Source: Cymbomonas tetramitiformis
Taxonomy: Eukaryota > Chlorophyta > Pyramimonadophyceae > Pyramimonadales > Pyramimonadaceae
Reading direction: 5' to 3'
DNA length: 64,000 nt
Assembly: GCA_001247695.2 (NCBI GenBank)
Contig: LGRX02035200.1
Coordinates: 62,001-126,000, forward strand
In this document: positions 18,957 to 30,665 of the stretch, in pieces
How positions within the stretch are numbered: the stretch's first letter is position 1
Layout of the letters: each line of letters opens with the position of its first letter
Program-made: the position numbers and the translations under genes
Notes under the pieces: generated by a model
Databases searched by the model: none
What the model saw: the letters and a program-made list of their open reading frames with translations, nothing else
Told to the model about the DNA's origin: nothing

Positions 18957-19848
18957 TCATGCCTCATCGTCACTGGGATTCTCATCTCGGACAATCTGCT
19001 CAAAGAAGTCGGCTAGCGGATCCAAGACCACCGAGGTTTCCATGCAAGGATGCTTTCGAATCACCACTTGAGAAGCAATCTCCTCGGCAAGCACAAACGG
19101 TTCTTTTCGATCCAATTCAGTGGCCGGATTCTCTGGGTCCAAGACGTAGAAACACTTTGAAACACTTTCCGCTCCTATGATGGAATGCCTCGCACGCAAA
19201 GCGGCCGTTAAAGCTTTAGTTGGCTTCTTGAGCCACGAAACCTTGACAAACACGTACGGTCTTCCTCCAAGCTCCACTCGATAGATGTCATCCACCCGGC
19301 CAAACCTGGAATACAAGCATCACCCCCTCCCGACATCAAGCACGTATGCACCATCACATCGATATCAAATCAGTCTCGCACCGCTTGGCTCGTGCATGTT
19401 CGGCCCGCACACTACTGCACACGGGTACATGTGCACCCAAGACGTACCCAGTATGAAGACATGACGGGTACACATGCACCCACGCGTTCCCATGTTAGGT
19501 GTGTATGTACCGAGGGTGTACGGGTACTGGTGGTACATGATTGTGCACTCACCGGTCTGTTTTTGCCTTTTCCTTTGTTCGCTCGCGACCTTTCGTCCTC
19601 ACCCTCTCGACGTAAAAAGATCGGAAGTAGCATTGCAATGTCTTGAACTTTTTGTCCATGGATGCGGTCCGGAACTTCATCGTACCCACTTGCACTCGAT
19701 TGAACTTGCGGCATCGAGGAGGGCAACCTTCGAGTAGAGCGCGCTCATACTCTGTGTATTGTCTTCCCAACCATGGGGTGGGGTCCAGGTCGATGTGCAT
19801 CTTGTACTTGGCGGTACCCGGTGCGCCTTTGACCTGAAGGTGCGCCGT
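18957..19848 (-). CDS. DUF4216-like transposon protein without PHD finger (copy B)
   Basis: Two exons (19848-19553 and 19315-18957) join in frame. The first includes PTPWLGRQYTEYERALLEG and the second RFGRVDDIYRVELGGRPYVF and KEPFVLAEEIASQVVIRKHP. These match copy A (14595-15526) block by block: WLGRQYT-YE, IGGVLY/LGGRPY and QVVI-KHPCM are shared. Copy A has a PHD finger after this point; here the protein stops in an acidic tail (NPSDDEA). The intron 19316-19552 (GTGAGT donor) is full of the GTACATG motif. The first visible exon follows a TTTGCAG acceptor, so 5' exons are missing or unrecognised. The function in CACTA elements is unknown. Confidence 0.55.
19390..19540. repeat. GTACATG-motif cluster inside an intron
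   Basis: At least seven GTAC-centred words (CGGGTACATGTGCACC, CGGGTACACATGCACC, TGGTACATG) lie within the single intron of copy B. The adjoining exons contain none. Confidence 0.75.
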
Positions 19849-20039
19849 CTGCAAACAACACATGGCGCCTAAGCACTACGGAAATGCCGGGGACGTATGT
19901 ACCGCGCGTGCACTGCATTACGGGTGCAGGCTAAATACACGTGTACCGGGCCAACACTGGAAACGGTTGCGACCGGGTGCACACGTACTGACCTATGGTA
20001 CATGGTGGGTACACGTGCACCCGCAATTTCCGATTTTCT

Positions 20040-20630
20040 TATTCTTACGTAGAGCATTTTTAGGAATTCGCTTGTGGTCGAATGTTGGTAGTTTGCTCCA
20101 GTATTTTGTGTGTCCCTTCTCCTTGCTCTCCAGAGCCATTCCCTGAAGTTTCCTAACGTCTTTCCCGTCATGTTGTGCCGTGCGCGTGCATTTGCGTCCC
20201 TCGTTGTTAGGGTTATTTTAGGGTTCGCCTTTGTACTACAATGGTTCCGTTTTAAGTGGGTGGGTGGTAGTGCGTCATTTGGTTGGTTGGGGTGCTTATT
20301 TTGGGCCTGTCTTGTCCATCTCGGGTGTCGCTGTAGTGTTTTCGCTGTTGTCAAGTTTATGGTTACAGCGTTACATTGCCCTAAATCCATATATGTAACA
20401 CCCCTAATATCATTTCCTTGGCGGGCCTCATTTTTTGTATGTCGTCCCCTAGTTGTGCAAAACATTTGGGGTGTTTCGGTGTGTTTTCCAAATTTTTTTA
20501 CTTTTACGTAGAGCATTTTTGGGAATTCGCTTGTGGTCGAGTGTCGGCAGTTCGCCCTCATACTTTGTGTAGCGTGTCTCCCTACCCTCCTGAGCCATTC
20601 CCTAAAGTTTTTTCCTGCCCCTCTCAGTAT
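20040..20630. repeat. Direct duplication of about 125 bp, offset about 462 bp
   Basis: CTTACGTAGAGCATTTTT, GGAATTCGCTTGTGGTCGA and GAGCCATTCCCT(G/A)AAGTTT occur in the same order at 20043-20170 and 20505-20630 with about 80-85% identity. There is no coding potential in the copies. Confidence 0.7.
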
Positions 20631-21029
20631 ATGGGGCTGTGTGAAGTCATTTGTGTCTTTAATTGGTAGGGTTTCGGTAGGGTTCGCCTGCATATCGTGG
20701 TAATGTCGTGCAAACTTGCCGAGTGGGAATGTAATCCTAATATTGCTATCAGTGTACCATGTATTCTTTTGTTTAAGTATACATATGCAGCGGTTCATTG
20801 CTGCCGTCCTCTTCTGTCGTTCGTACATGCCATGGGAATTCAGTTTATGTTCATTAGTTTCGTGGTTGATTATAATCGGCTATATGGTTGATTGTAATAA
20901 AGCCGCGTCCACGTGAAGGCGGCGGCCACGTGCACGTGGTCCCCCCGCCACGACCCAGTGGTTTCGGTCGGATTGTTGAGGTACACGACGCTCGCCACGC
21001 ACGTTCCTGCGAAGCACAACCAGTCGGTA

Positions 21030-22030
21030 CATTACCGGTACACATTCACCCGGGAATAATCACAATGGTACGACGTGGGTACATGTGTACCGCGCGTGTA
21101 CGGTGAATGCGGACACATTCTCCCACTAAGGCATTCCCACACGACGCGCCCACGCAAAATAAAAATTTTGGCAGGGCCTCCGGCGCACATTGTGACCATA
21201 AGCAAGAATTTCCGGCATATTTCGTTTCACCTTCATGCGTAAGTGTCCGGTACGTATGTACCGACGTCACACCGGCCATGTACCAACTGAAGAACGGTAA
21301 GGTGCACGCGTACCCGGGGTGCACGCATTACTTTATGAAGGGAAGAACGCACCTTGCATCGACATCGTCGGTGTCGTGAACGGGTCGTTGTCGACCGTGT
21401 TGTCGCCATGCATGCGCCGGGGCCGGGCGAAGATACCGAGGGCGTCCCCGACGCTCCTGCCCATGTCGCATGGATCTGCATACGGGAAGACATTGCGGGT
21501 ACATACGTACCGAACATGTATTAGGCGGCATAAGGTACATACACGGACGCATGTACCCGGCATGTACCCGGCGGCGAGTACATGCCGGGTACGCATGCCG
21601 CGCCGCGAGCAAGTACACGTTGGGTACAAGGTAAAGGTACACGTGTATCCGGCATGTACGCATAGACGGTTACATGTGTACCGCATATGTACTATCACCG
21701 TACGTTTCCCGTACATAGGGACCTTATCAGTACGCAAATAATGTTCTTGCATGTACCCGAACGTAATTGATGGGTACATATGTTATTTCTGCACCCCACT
21801 TTGGCTTCATTCTTGTACTTTTGTGTACTTGCTCGCGGCGGATGCTGGGTACAATTAGGGTATACATGAACCATCCCGTTACTAAAATCCGCCGCGAGCA
21901 AGTACAAGAATGAAGCCAAAGTGGGGTGCAGAAATAACATATGTACTCAGGTTTGGTATATGCAAGTGCAAGCGAGTACAATTTACACTTTTCCCGACAG
22001 CTTCAGGTACAACCCAGGCGCACGTGTACC
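21030..22030. repeat. Cluster 2 of the GTACATG-type motif
   Basis: Same motif and spacing as cluster 1. A segment of about 120 bp at 21530-21650 (GGTACATACAC, CCGCGCCGCGAGCAAGTACA, GGTACAAGGTA) recurs at 24070-24185, so clusters 2 and 3 share an element. Confidence 0.8.
21776..21944. repeat. Near-perfect inverted repeat, about 58-68 bp arms
   Basis: The left arm 21776-21843 and the reverse complement of 21887-21944 are identical, starting ACATATGTTATTTCTGCACC. The exception is a 10-base duplication (TTTTGTGTAC) in the left arm. The loop is about 43 bp. The transcript would form a long hairpin. It could be a miniature foldback element. Confidence 0.85.
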
Positions 22031-22049
22031 CAAGCGAACATCACCAAAA

Positions 22050-22760
22050 CGCAAAAAAAGTCACCAAACCCCCCAAAAACAAGTTGGCCTCATTTTAAAG
22101 CGCACGACGAGCGCAAAAAATAATCGAGTGCACGACGAGCCCGAAAAACATTTTAGTTGCACGAAAAATGGGCAAACGTGTTGCACAAAAAAAAAGGAAC
22201 AGAGAAAGAAAATCGTACCTCAATTAGGATGACCGCCCGAGTAGAGCGGTGCGGTGGGGTGGAATAATCGATGACGATCGCGATCGATACGTACGTGACC
22301 TGCGTGCCTGCGATCCCCAACCCGCGAGCGCGAGCGTCATGCGGTGGATTATTCCATCTCCAATCGTCCGATGACATCGCATGGCATGGCACACGTTTCG
22401 CAGAATTCGTCATCGTCATCGTTATCGTCGATCGTGCTCGCGTGACGAGGACGTGCTGTGACTTCTCACGCCCCCCAACGCGCAACGGGAAGTCAAGGTC
22501 AGGTCAAGGTGTCCGTGTCCACTGTAGGCATTTTTGCAGAATACTGTAAAAGTTCAAACTCACCGGTACAGCCGTCAACGCTTCACATTTCACCGTCCAG
22601 CAGTGTGCAGCAGCGTGTGGTGGCCTCGCCAGCGGGTTGCATGTTATGATATTTCTCATTCTTGCTCGCTGCAATATGTCACAGGTTTGTAGTGCATGTT
22701 TTTTTATATGTATATGTATTATTTTGTGTGTGCTTAGCGCGCTCATCCTTGGCATGCGCG
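22050..22760. other. Spacer, no gene seen
   Basis: Contains a small CG-rich part (22260-22450) with GATCG words and CGTCATCGTCATCGTTATCGTC. No coding frame stands out. Confidence 0.4.
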
Positions 22761-22772
22761 GAACTTTGACTT

Positions 22773-22841
22773 GGAGTGAACGGGAAGATTCCCGCGAGTC
22801 CTTTGCACTCGAAATAGTTGGTTCAAATCCAACTCACTCCA
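22773..22841 (+). tRNA. tRNA-like cloverleaf with aberrant D arm (pseudo-tRNA candidate)
   Basis: The acceptor strands GGAGTGA (22773-22779) and TCACTCC (22834-22840) pair perfectly. A CGGGA/TCCCG hairpin takes the D-arm place with only a 4-nt loop. CGAGT/ACTCG (22795-22799/22807-22811) closes a 7-nt loop CCTTTGC. GTTGG/CCAAC (22817-22821/22829-22833) closes TTCAAAT, giving a good B box (GGTTCAAATCC). U8 and U33 are missing and the D loop lacks GG, so a working nuclear tRNA is doubtful. It could be a tRNA-derived pseudogene, an organellar or viral type, or part of a SINE. TTTT follows at about 22849. Confidence 0.4.
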
Positions 22842-23440
22842 CCTCTCCTTTTCAGTTTCCCTCGTTAATTTCGTTTTTCACTTATATTATCTTTCATCTT
22901 TACTAAACGTTACTTGGTTGTTTTTGTTTTTCAGATCGCTGAAAATATTCGAGTGGTGAAATCAATTTTTCCACCATCATCTCGCGTTTACATTCGCGCT
23001 TCTTTGAGGTTCCTAGGTTGCTAGTTATGTTTTGCACAAGGGAGTCTTTGATGCGTTTTCCGCTTTTTACTAAGTGTTGGTTCTTTGCTTTACTTTTCAG
23101 ATCGGCTGTTTTGGAGAAACCCTAAATGGAGAAAATCGACCGCCTCGAGTACTTCATGAGCTTCAAGCTTCCTTTCGAGCGTGCTAGGTTGATAGATTGT
23201 TTACAATCGTAGTGTTGGAACTAGAAATCGTACGAATAGAACGTTATTTTGCGTATTGGTAGGATAGAGATGAGTAGTCCCAATTGTATCCCATCGTGCC
23301 TAGCTAGCTACACTATCGTATTAATATAATTGTATTAAACATGCTCGAGTGTTCCATGCGTATGCGTGATGTGCTAGCCTTCGCATAGCATATGCATTGT
23401 GAACACACTTAATGTAAGTAGCACACATTTTCGCAATCCT
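22842..23440. other. Spacer, no gene seen
   Basis: Two stretches with CTTTTCAGATCG (22928-22945 and 23092-23105) look like branch/acceptor sites, but no exon frame could be attached to them. Confidence 0.35.
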
Positions 23441-24320
23441 CTTGTGATATTGTGCATATAGATAGGCCTCGTACACGCGCACCAAGAGATGTACCCACCA
23501 TTGCGTGCATGTGTACCCTTTTCGAGTACACATGCACCTACAGCGTACTAATGCATACGCACGTACATGTTGGGTACATATGTATGGGAGGCTCGTACAC
23601 GCTTGGTACATGTGTACTAATAATGCACCGATATACACGTGCATATGGGGTACGTATGCACCAGTCATGTTAGTATCAATAAGTACATATGTACCTGGGC
23701 TGCGTACATGCGTACCCGGCATGTACCTCACTCAAATGTACATGCGGGGTGCATATGCACCAGTCATGTTAATATCAATAAGTACATATGCACCTGGCTA
23801 ACGTACATATGTACCTGACCTGCGTACACGCATACCCGGCATGTACTTGATGCGTGGGTACATGTCGGGTACGTGCGCACCAGGCATGTTTATATCAATA
23901 AGTACATATGTACCTGGCCTAAGTACATATGTACCCACCATGTACCCCGGGTGTCCCAACGGTAACATCCAACGGTAACATCCAACGGTAACATCCAACG
24001 GTGACCTGAGTACATATGCGGTACACATGTACCCGTACATGCGTACACGCCGGGTACATGCGCAGGCGGCAAAAGGTACATACACAGACGCATGCACCCA
24101 GCATGTACCCTGTCGCGGGTACATGCCGGGTACATATGCCGCGCCGCGAGCAAGTACACGTAGGTACAAGGTAGAGTACACGTGTACCCAACATGTACCA
24201 GACCCCGTTTTTTACTGTTTTCGTACACGTTGGGTACACGTTGGGTACACGTTGGGTACACGCTGGGTACACGCTGGGTACACGTTGGGTACACGTCCCC
24301 GGTACATGCCGGGTACATAT
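23440..24320. repeat. Cluster 3 of the GTACATG-type motif with embedded minisatellites
   Basis: The motif is dense throughout. Higher-order units of about 100-120 bp begin CATGTTA(G/A)TATCAATAAGTA at about 23668, 23767 and 23888. CAACGGTAACATC repeats four times at 23955-24005, and an 11-bp unit (GTACACGTTGG) repeats about seven times at 24225-24300. Confidence 0.85.
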
Positions 24321-24635
24321 GCACTGGGGTTTCCAAAATTTGTAGGGTTTGACCTATCTAGGTGTTGTACTCAGGCCGTAACCTGCATATTGATATGTAG
24401 GGGTTTCCTCAGAATGCTTTTATGTGATGTCAACATATTATGAACAATTCACTTGCATCCTAGGACGAAGGAGTTACGCCTGGAAGGTTTTGCATGGTGG
24501 TCACCCAACAGTTATCAGCTGTTATTCGGGTGCCACATCCTACTGGGACTATATCAATCAGTCCTACATCGATGCACCTGTCCTTCCCACTCTTATTTAT
24601 GGCTATAGTGCCAAAGTGTATCAGGTGGAATATAT

Positions 24636-24926
24636 CAGGGTAGAAGTCTTACCGTGGCGGGCCGGCCCGGGGCCGCAGAAGCTCGCTCCGGGCCGAAAGC
24701 GGGCCGAAGGGGCTTTCGCCCCCGGGCCGCACAAACATATGAGCCGGCCAAACTTCGGCCAAAAATATAGGCATTTTATGCCACTTTTTATCAAAACCCC
24801 CATACTTAATTTTAAAATTTCGCGCCTGCGGCGGGCATTTTTCTTCTTTGACCGTTTTGGCCGAAAGTGGGCCAGCGGAAATATCGTTTGCGGGCCGTAA
24901 AAATTTTTGGAAAGACTTCTACCCTG
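24636..24926. mobile_element. hAT-type miniature element (291 bp)
   Basis: The ends CAGGGTAGAAGTCTT and AAGACTTCTACCCTG are exact inverted copies. Identical 8-mers GAATATAT flank them (24628-24635 and 24927-24934). CAGGG ends and 8-bp duplications are diagnostic of hAT elements. The interior has GGGCCG/GGCCGAA words near both ends, like the element at 32873-33152. Confidence 0.9.
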
Positions 24927-25899
24927 GAATATATATATACATTATTATAACTAGCATCTTCTGATCCAAAGATATGCAATTAAGCATGGTATCAGGTTAT
25001 ATGTTATATATATAGTTAAGCATTCCGCCCTTACTCGAGAATGTAAATGCTGAGCAATAGTCAACTTATAGTCATTGGGATGTAGTTTCCCACTCGAGTT
25101 TACACTTTATTAGTGACGGTGGGTTTAACGTTGTACAGATTTCAACGTTACTTGTGGATGCAGTGGTTTTATCAAAAGCAATCCATCAGAAATCACCATA
25201 TTGGAATATAAAATGGATGTGTGTGTGTGATATATATCTGTATATTGAACATGTATTATATTTGTACATTGATATAATGAGGTGAAGTATATATATGGTT
25301 CCACCTTCTTCCCCCCTCAAGGAAGTGTGAATTCCATAGGCAGTTGTCAAGTGCCTATTACCTCATTAAGCAGCATGCAATTCTCATAGGAAGCAGCTGT
25401 ACACTTATTGGGTTGTTGCCCTACAGTTATTGGGTTGTTGCCCGAAATATTGGTCATGAATGTGCTGATTTCAGCATGACCAAAATGTCAAATATAGTGT
25501 GGTTCACTATTATTCAGTGGCATTTTAGGGTGTTTCGGGTTACCGTGACCCTTATCACCTACAGTGACTTTAGGGTGTTACATGGTATCAGTAACACCTA
25601 ATTATATCAAATTTAAGCAGTATGAACATTTCCGGAAGGAATGAAGCAAAACTGCATTCAGCATGTCACTGTTTACCACGTGATACTTGAGAGTTACACC
25701 CCCTAGTTTTTGCACGTGATTATTAGGGTGTTACATGGTATTACAAGTGCTGAAATATTTTGGCATAAACCATTGATAGGTAAAAAATTGGATCAGCAAA
25801 AAAAATCAGACCTGAATTTTCATTTTGAAATCATACGTGTGAGATGTTTACCCATTTTCGCCACTTTTTGACTTATAAGTCAGTGAGTGTGTGAGCACT

Positions 25900-26467
25900 A
25901 CAGTAATCACTCACCAATAAGAAATAGTAGCAATAAGAAACCAGCCAGCGTTTGGGGGGGGGGTCACAACTTGACGAAATTTGCTGGCTAGCTTTAATTT
26001 CTTAAGAAATTGGCCAAAATAAGAAATCAAGGGGCTGGCTGGCTTGAATCATAGTGAAAGCTAGTTAAGAAATTTTGGCTGGATTATTTGGTGGGTTTAC
26101 TCGATTTAACAAGGATTTTGATGGTTATACACAATTTATCTCAATAAAAACATCATACAGACTATTGAATTTTTTCGAACGGAGGTGCAAACGCTGGCTT
26201 GTCGGCGAAAAGTGAGTTATCCAAACTAAAACTCCAGTACTAAAAGTTTACTACTATGGCCGTCGCTGAGTGCCAATTTCATGATAGCTGGCTGCCTCCT
26301 CCTTAAGTAATAAGAATAAGAAATTGGCTGGCTGAGCTACGAAATCGGGATTTCTTATTCTTAGCAATTTCATAGGTCGCTGGCGCTGGCGGGGGGGGGT
26401 CACAACTTGACGAAATTCGCTGGCTGACCCCAAATTTAGGACTTTCTTATTGGTGAGTGATTACTGT
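25900..26467. mobile_element. Non-autonomous element with TIR ACAGTAATCACTCACC
   Basis: The ends ACAGTAATCACTCACC and AATAAGAAA, and their reverse complement, lie at 25900-25924 and 26443-26467. Inside are two direct copies of a G-run plus GTCACAACTTGACGAAATT (about 25960 and 26395) and many GCTGGCT words. No clear target duplication was found, so the superfamily is open. Confidence 0.7.
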
Positions 26468-28190
26468 GATTAAACGTGGTGTATACTACAATGTATACAG
26501 CTGTTACACCTCTGTAATATATCTCACCTGAATACATGAAATGGAATTTGACATTTTTCATGTTGATATGTGAAGATATATGTATGGTCAATATTTGGTA
26601 CATTGGGTTTTACTGATTGAAACCCATGACAAATAGACCAAACCCTAATGTGAATATATAGGTGTATCAACTTTAAGTGCAGTCACTTAAGTGATAACTT
26701 GTCAGTAACCTATCATCTACTTGGGCATACGGCGGTGCACTGAAAGAGTATCAAAGTGACATCTTCAGATTCCAAGTAAATTAGAACAAAGCTTGATTAA
26801 TGAATCAGAGCAGTGTCTACAATAACCTCTATCAGCTGTCAATATGATTACCGATCTGAGAGAGTTACATGCATTTGAACTGATCAGAACTATATCAATT
26901 GTCAAAATGCAATGTAGAAGTTGGTGTTGCTCCAGCGATAGTAAAGGTATGGACAGTGTTCAGCAGTTACCAACTGCATTATGGACACCGTATACTGCCT
27001 TCGGGTCTGGAGATATTCTCCATCCAGCCCTACAACATGTGGTTTTATCCTGTTTACCATAACTATCGCCATCACTGACATCCAACACGCACATGTGTTT
27101 GTTGGATGGTATCTACATTATCATACACGTGGTTGATATTATAGTTGATCATTTCACTTACTGAATCAGTGAATGTCAATATAGTGTCAGTGATTATACA
27201 TTGTGCAGGTACTTGCCGATTTAGTACACTTTAAGCAAATTGAGAGTGATTTATCATACCAGATAATCTGTATACCACTGGACAGTATGTGGCTAGCATG
27301 ATGCATATCAATTTGGTTAGTAAGTTGTAATCTTGCATATCTCATCATGATGAATGACGAGTTGATTAATATATTTCACAAATGGCTCCGGTGAGTATTC
27401 CATCTTTGATCAACAGTAGAACAGTCATCCATCCCAAATCCTACGTCAGGAATGATTGAGCTAATTACTGTCTTTATGATCAGCAAGATTGGCACCTTAT
27501 ACCAAGTGGATTCATTTATAGTCTATACTTGCACAGCAGGTATGCTATATGATATATTGATGCAACATCTAGTATGTATGTAAGATGTGCATATTTACAG
27601 TGTAACACAGTTGTATTGCTTGATCAACCCCCGGTTCCATAGGGTACCAACCTATGGTCGGTTAGGCGCGGACAGACAATCACCAAATCGATCAACGGAA
27701 CTACATGGTGGTTTCAAGATAAGTCCTTACTTTTTAATCTTGCAATACTTCCATGATATACTGTCAATATATGCATATGTATGCCAACTGTTATCGTGAT
27801 CAAGTTGGATATGCATATGTGTGCATGTATGCCAAACATTTGTGATCAAACTGATAATTATAACAGTGTGAATGGTGCACATGTCGCAGTATAATATGGC
27901 AAGTTGTAGTGTGTGTTAATAATGATGACTTGTGGTCAGTGATATAAGTGTATTAACTTATCACTTACTGTCAACATGTGTTATAATAGTGGAATTGTGC
28001 TGCATGGTGTATACTGCATGCCGCATGCTGCATGTATAGTGTATGCTGCATGTTGTAAGTGTGTGAAATGATAGTGCACACTATTATTTTACAGCATATG
28101 TGTGTATACTGCTAATTGGTACAATACACATATGACTGCGCAGCATCAATGCTCATCTGATGTTATATCCGACTGCAAATATTGTATGTA
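26468..28190. other. AT-rich spacer, no gene seen
   Basis: About 63-65% A+T with no ORF of coding character. A patch of TGCATG/CATGCTGCATG words occurs at 28005-28050. Confidence 0.5.
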
Positions 28191-28214
28191 CATCTGCCAG
28201 TATTTGAACGAACA

Positions 28215-28350
28215 TCATGTTTGCATGCTATGTGCGCGCGTAACACATATTGTATGACGCGCTGCATGTTGATGCATCATGGATCATGCGTGCGCGCGCA
28301 ACACATATTGTATGACGCGCTGCATGTAGATGCATCACGAATTATGCGCC
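28215..28350. repeat. Two tandem units of about 60 bp
   Basis: GCGCG(T/C)AACACATATTGTATGACG, GCTGCATGT(T/A)GATGCATCA and ATCATGCG/ATTATGCG occur twice in tandem. Confidence 0.8.
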
Positions 28351-28617
28351 CTCTATCGCGCGTCCCCTGCACATGATGAAATCATAGCAGGTGCGCATCG
28401 CCTGAAGAACTAAATCATCGTACGTGCGCGTCGATGAGAGATTTTTGCAAATCATCTGCAAATAACGAAATTATCATGTGCGTGCGCTGCACTGAACGAT
28501 TAGTGCGGATAGCGAACATCGCTGTCGCCGGTGTATGTCGCATGGTATGAATGCCATCGCGCGTATAACAAAACTCCGTGCGTCCTGCCAAAGCTGATGC
28601 GAATCACACATATTGAT

Positions 28618-29701
28618 GGCTACTGCCCGGTGGTATGGTACTGTCACAAGTACCAAAATGTATGCTTTATTATGGGCACTAGATGGGGTGTACGAGTCCC
28701 ATGAAGGTTTTGAAAAATCATTTAGGACCCTTTTGAATTGTTATTGATGCTGAAATGTACTCTCGTGAACTTTAGGTATGTGTATGTGCGGTGTGCTTTT
28801 GGGGGGTGTAACGCCATAAAATTAATTAAATTTTCTGGTACTATCACAAGTACCAAGCGCGCGGTGACTTAAAAGGGCACGCTATGTGGCCACGAGGTGG
28901 CATGCATGATGTCAAATTTCATTATTGGGATGTATCCTAAGTGGTCGTCATGCGTTGTGCCATTTGAACGTCTTTAACGCCAGTATTGGGATTCGATAAC
29001 ACCCAAGGGTGTGATAAAATGGCCTCTCAGCATTTTTTGTAGTAATATCGGGAGCGGTTTCGTACTTAAGTTCCATGTGTAGAGTCCAAGTACGGCAACT
29101 TCTCATGCATGTAAAGGTCTTGAAAAATCGATATATGGGTTTACTTTTGATGTCATAAACGCTGGTGAGGCGATCCGACGTTATAATATACTTATTTCGT
29201 AGCTTTAGTGCCACGACTAGGCTCCAAAATCGACGATAGCCCTCATACTTAAGGAATCTTGAGTTGGACCATTTGGTGGAGATGGGATGTTTAGCATGTC
29301 GCAGTTTCAGCGACGGGCAGTATGCCAACTGCCCCATGCTCACATCCATCATTGGCCATGTTATACAGCTTCAATTTGAGCCATCGCTGGGTTGAATAGA
29401 ATCCCAAGTCTGTTCAAAAAGAAATCCGAAAGTAGCGCCATGATTTCGAAGACAAGTGAGACACCATTGTGTAACACAAAACTCCACCTTGTTGGCAATA
29501 TGCATCCACTGGGAGGGCTACACGTAACCTATGGACCAATGGGGCATAATACAACTCAGTTTGGGTCGTTAAGGTAATGGTATATCATGGATATCACCAT
29601 CAGGATGGAGGAGGACATCAAAAAAAATTCTAGCGTTTTGGTACTTGTGATAGTACCAGATTCGATTCTGGTACTATGACTAGTACCACTGGGCAGTAGC
29701 C
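28618..29701. mobile_element. 1.08-kb sister of the element at 5840-6912, 6-bp target duplication
   Basis: The ends GGCTACTGCCC (28618-28628) and its reverse complement (29691-29701) are flanked by ATTGAT on both sides (28612-28617 and 29702-29707). Four subterminal hairpins have GGTAC/GTACC stems: 28637-28654, 28837-28854, 29640-29657 and 29670-29687. The spacing is that of the first element read in the opposite direction, and AAATTAATTAAA beside one hairpin is shared. A minus-strand frame at 28948-29352 is unrecognised and may be chance. Confidence 0.85.
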
Positions 29702-29707
29702 ATTGAT

Positions 29708-30510
29708 GATGATTTTTCGTTGCGCGTCCGTATGTCGCATATCGTACCAACCCTGCGAAATGGTGACAGCATGTATGTGCGATCCGTACGCAGTGCGCAC
29801 ACCTTGTCGCTGATTATTTGCTGACGATGTTACTGCGAATGCTATCAGCTGCGAATGCGTTCGCGATGATGATTCCTCGCGCACTCCGTTTGCTGACGAT
29901 ATTGCAACGAATGCTATTATTCGCTTGTAGATGATCGTATATGTGCGAGCGCTGTCGCCGGTATGTATGCGCGAACCTGTCACACACACCGTATACAATC
30001 TATATACGATATATATACTGTTGCACACACTTGTATGTCCTCGTTCGTTGCGTGGACGGAGAATAACCACTGTCAAGGTTGATATCCAACCTTTCAGACT
30101 ATGCGCCTGCTATTGAACTGTAGCAACGCGCATCAATATTTGGCGGGGAATGAGTGCAGTCTCTGGTGTCAAATCGTCTGCTTGAGCGCAATGCTCCTCA
30201 TATACCAATGCCCTCACGCTTCATAAGCGTTACCACCATCGGGTTGTGAACCCGAGGGCATTGGGTGAACTAACAGTATCGGCTGGTCGAATTAGCCTGT
30301 TGATACCCGCATGTTGTTCAATTCATGCTTGAAGCGAAGACGCGTCCTCTCAGAACAGATTGTTCTTCAAGAACTTGTCTTGCTTCATCATCGAGATGCC
30401 GTACTCGGCCTCTCGATTACAGATGTCACTCATGGTGAGTGGATGACAGATATTATGACTCCACATGTCATAGTCGACCGTACTGACAATACTCGACGAC
30501 TCTATGTCAT
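29708..30510. other. Spacer, no gene seen
   Basis: Words around GCGAATGCTAT and GCTGACGATATT repeat at 29820-29920. No coding frame could be supported. Confidence 0.4.
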
Positions 30511-30514
30511 TATA

Positions 30515-30665
30515 ACATATGACATGACATGACATGACATGACATGATATGACATGACATGACATGACATGCCATGACATGACATGACATGACATGACAT
30601 GACATGACATGCCATGACATGTATGATATGTCATATGACACGTATGACATGTATGACACATATGT
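30515..30665. repeat. Pentanucleotide microsatellite (ACATG)n
   Basis: About 25 copies of ACATG, with a few ATATG and GCCATG interruptions, degrading at the right into CATATGACACGTATGACA words. Confidence 0.95.

Noticed and set aside
22637..22906. ORF containing EIVGSNPTHST
   Set aside because: That peptide is the usual mistranslation of a tRNA T arm; the DNA is better explained as a tRNA-like cloverleaf.
18480..24200. Numerous ORFs reading MYPACT/CTRHVP-like peptides on both strands
   Set aside because: They are the six-frame translation of the GTACATG motif; all frames give similar peptides and none has independent coding character.
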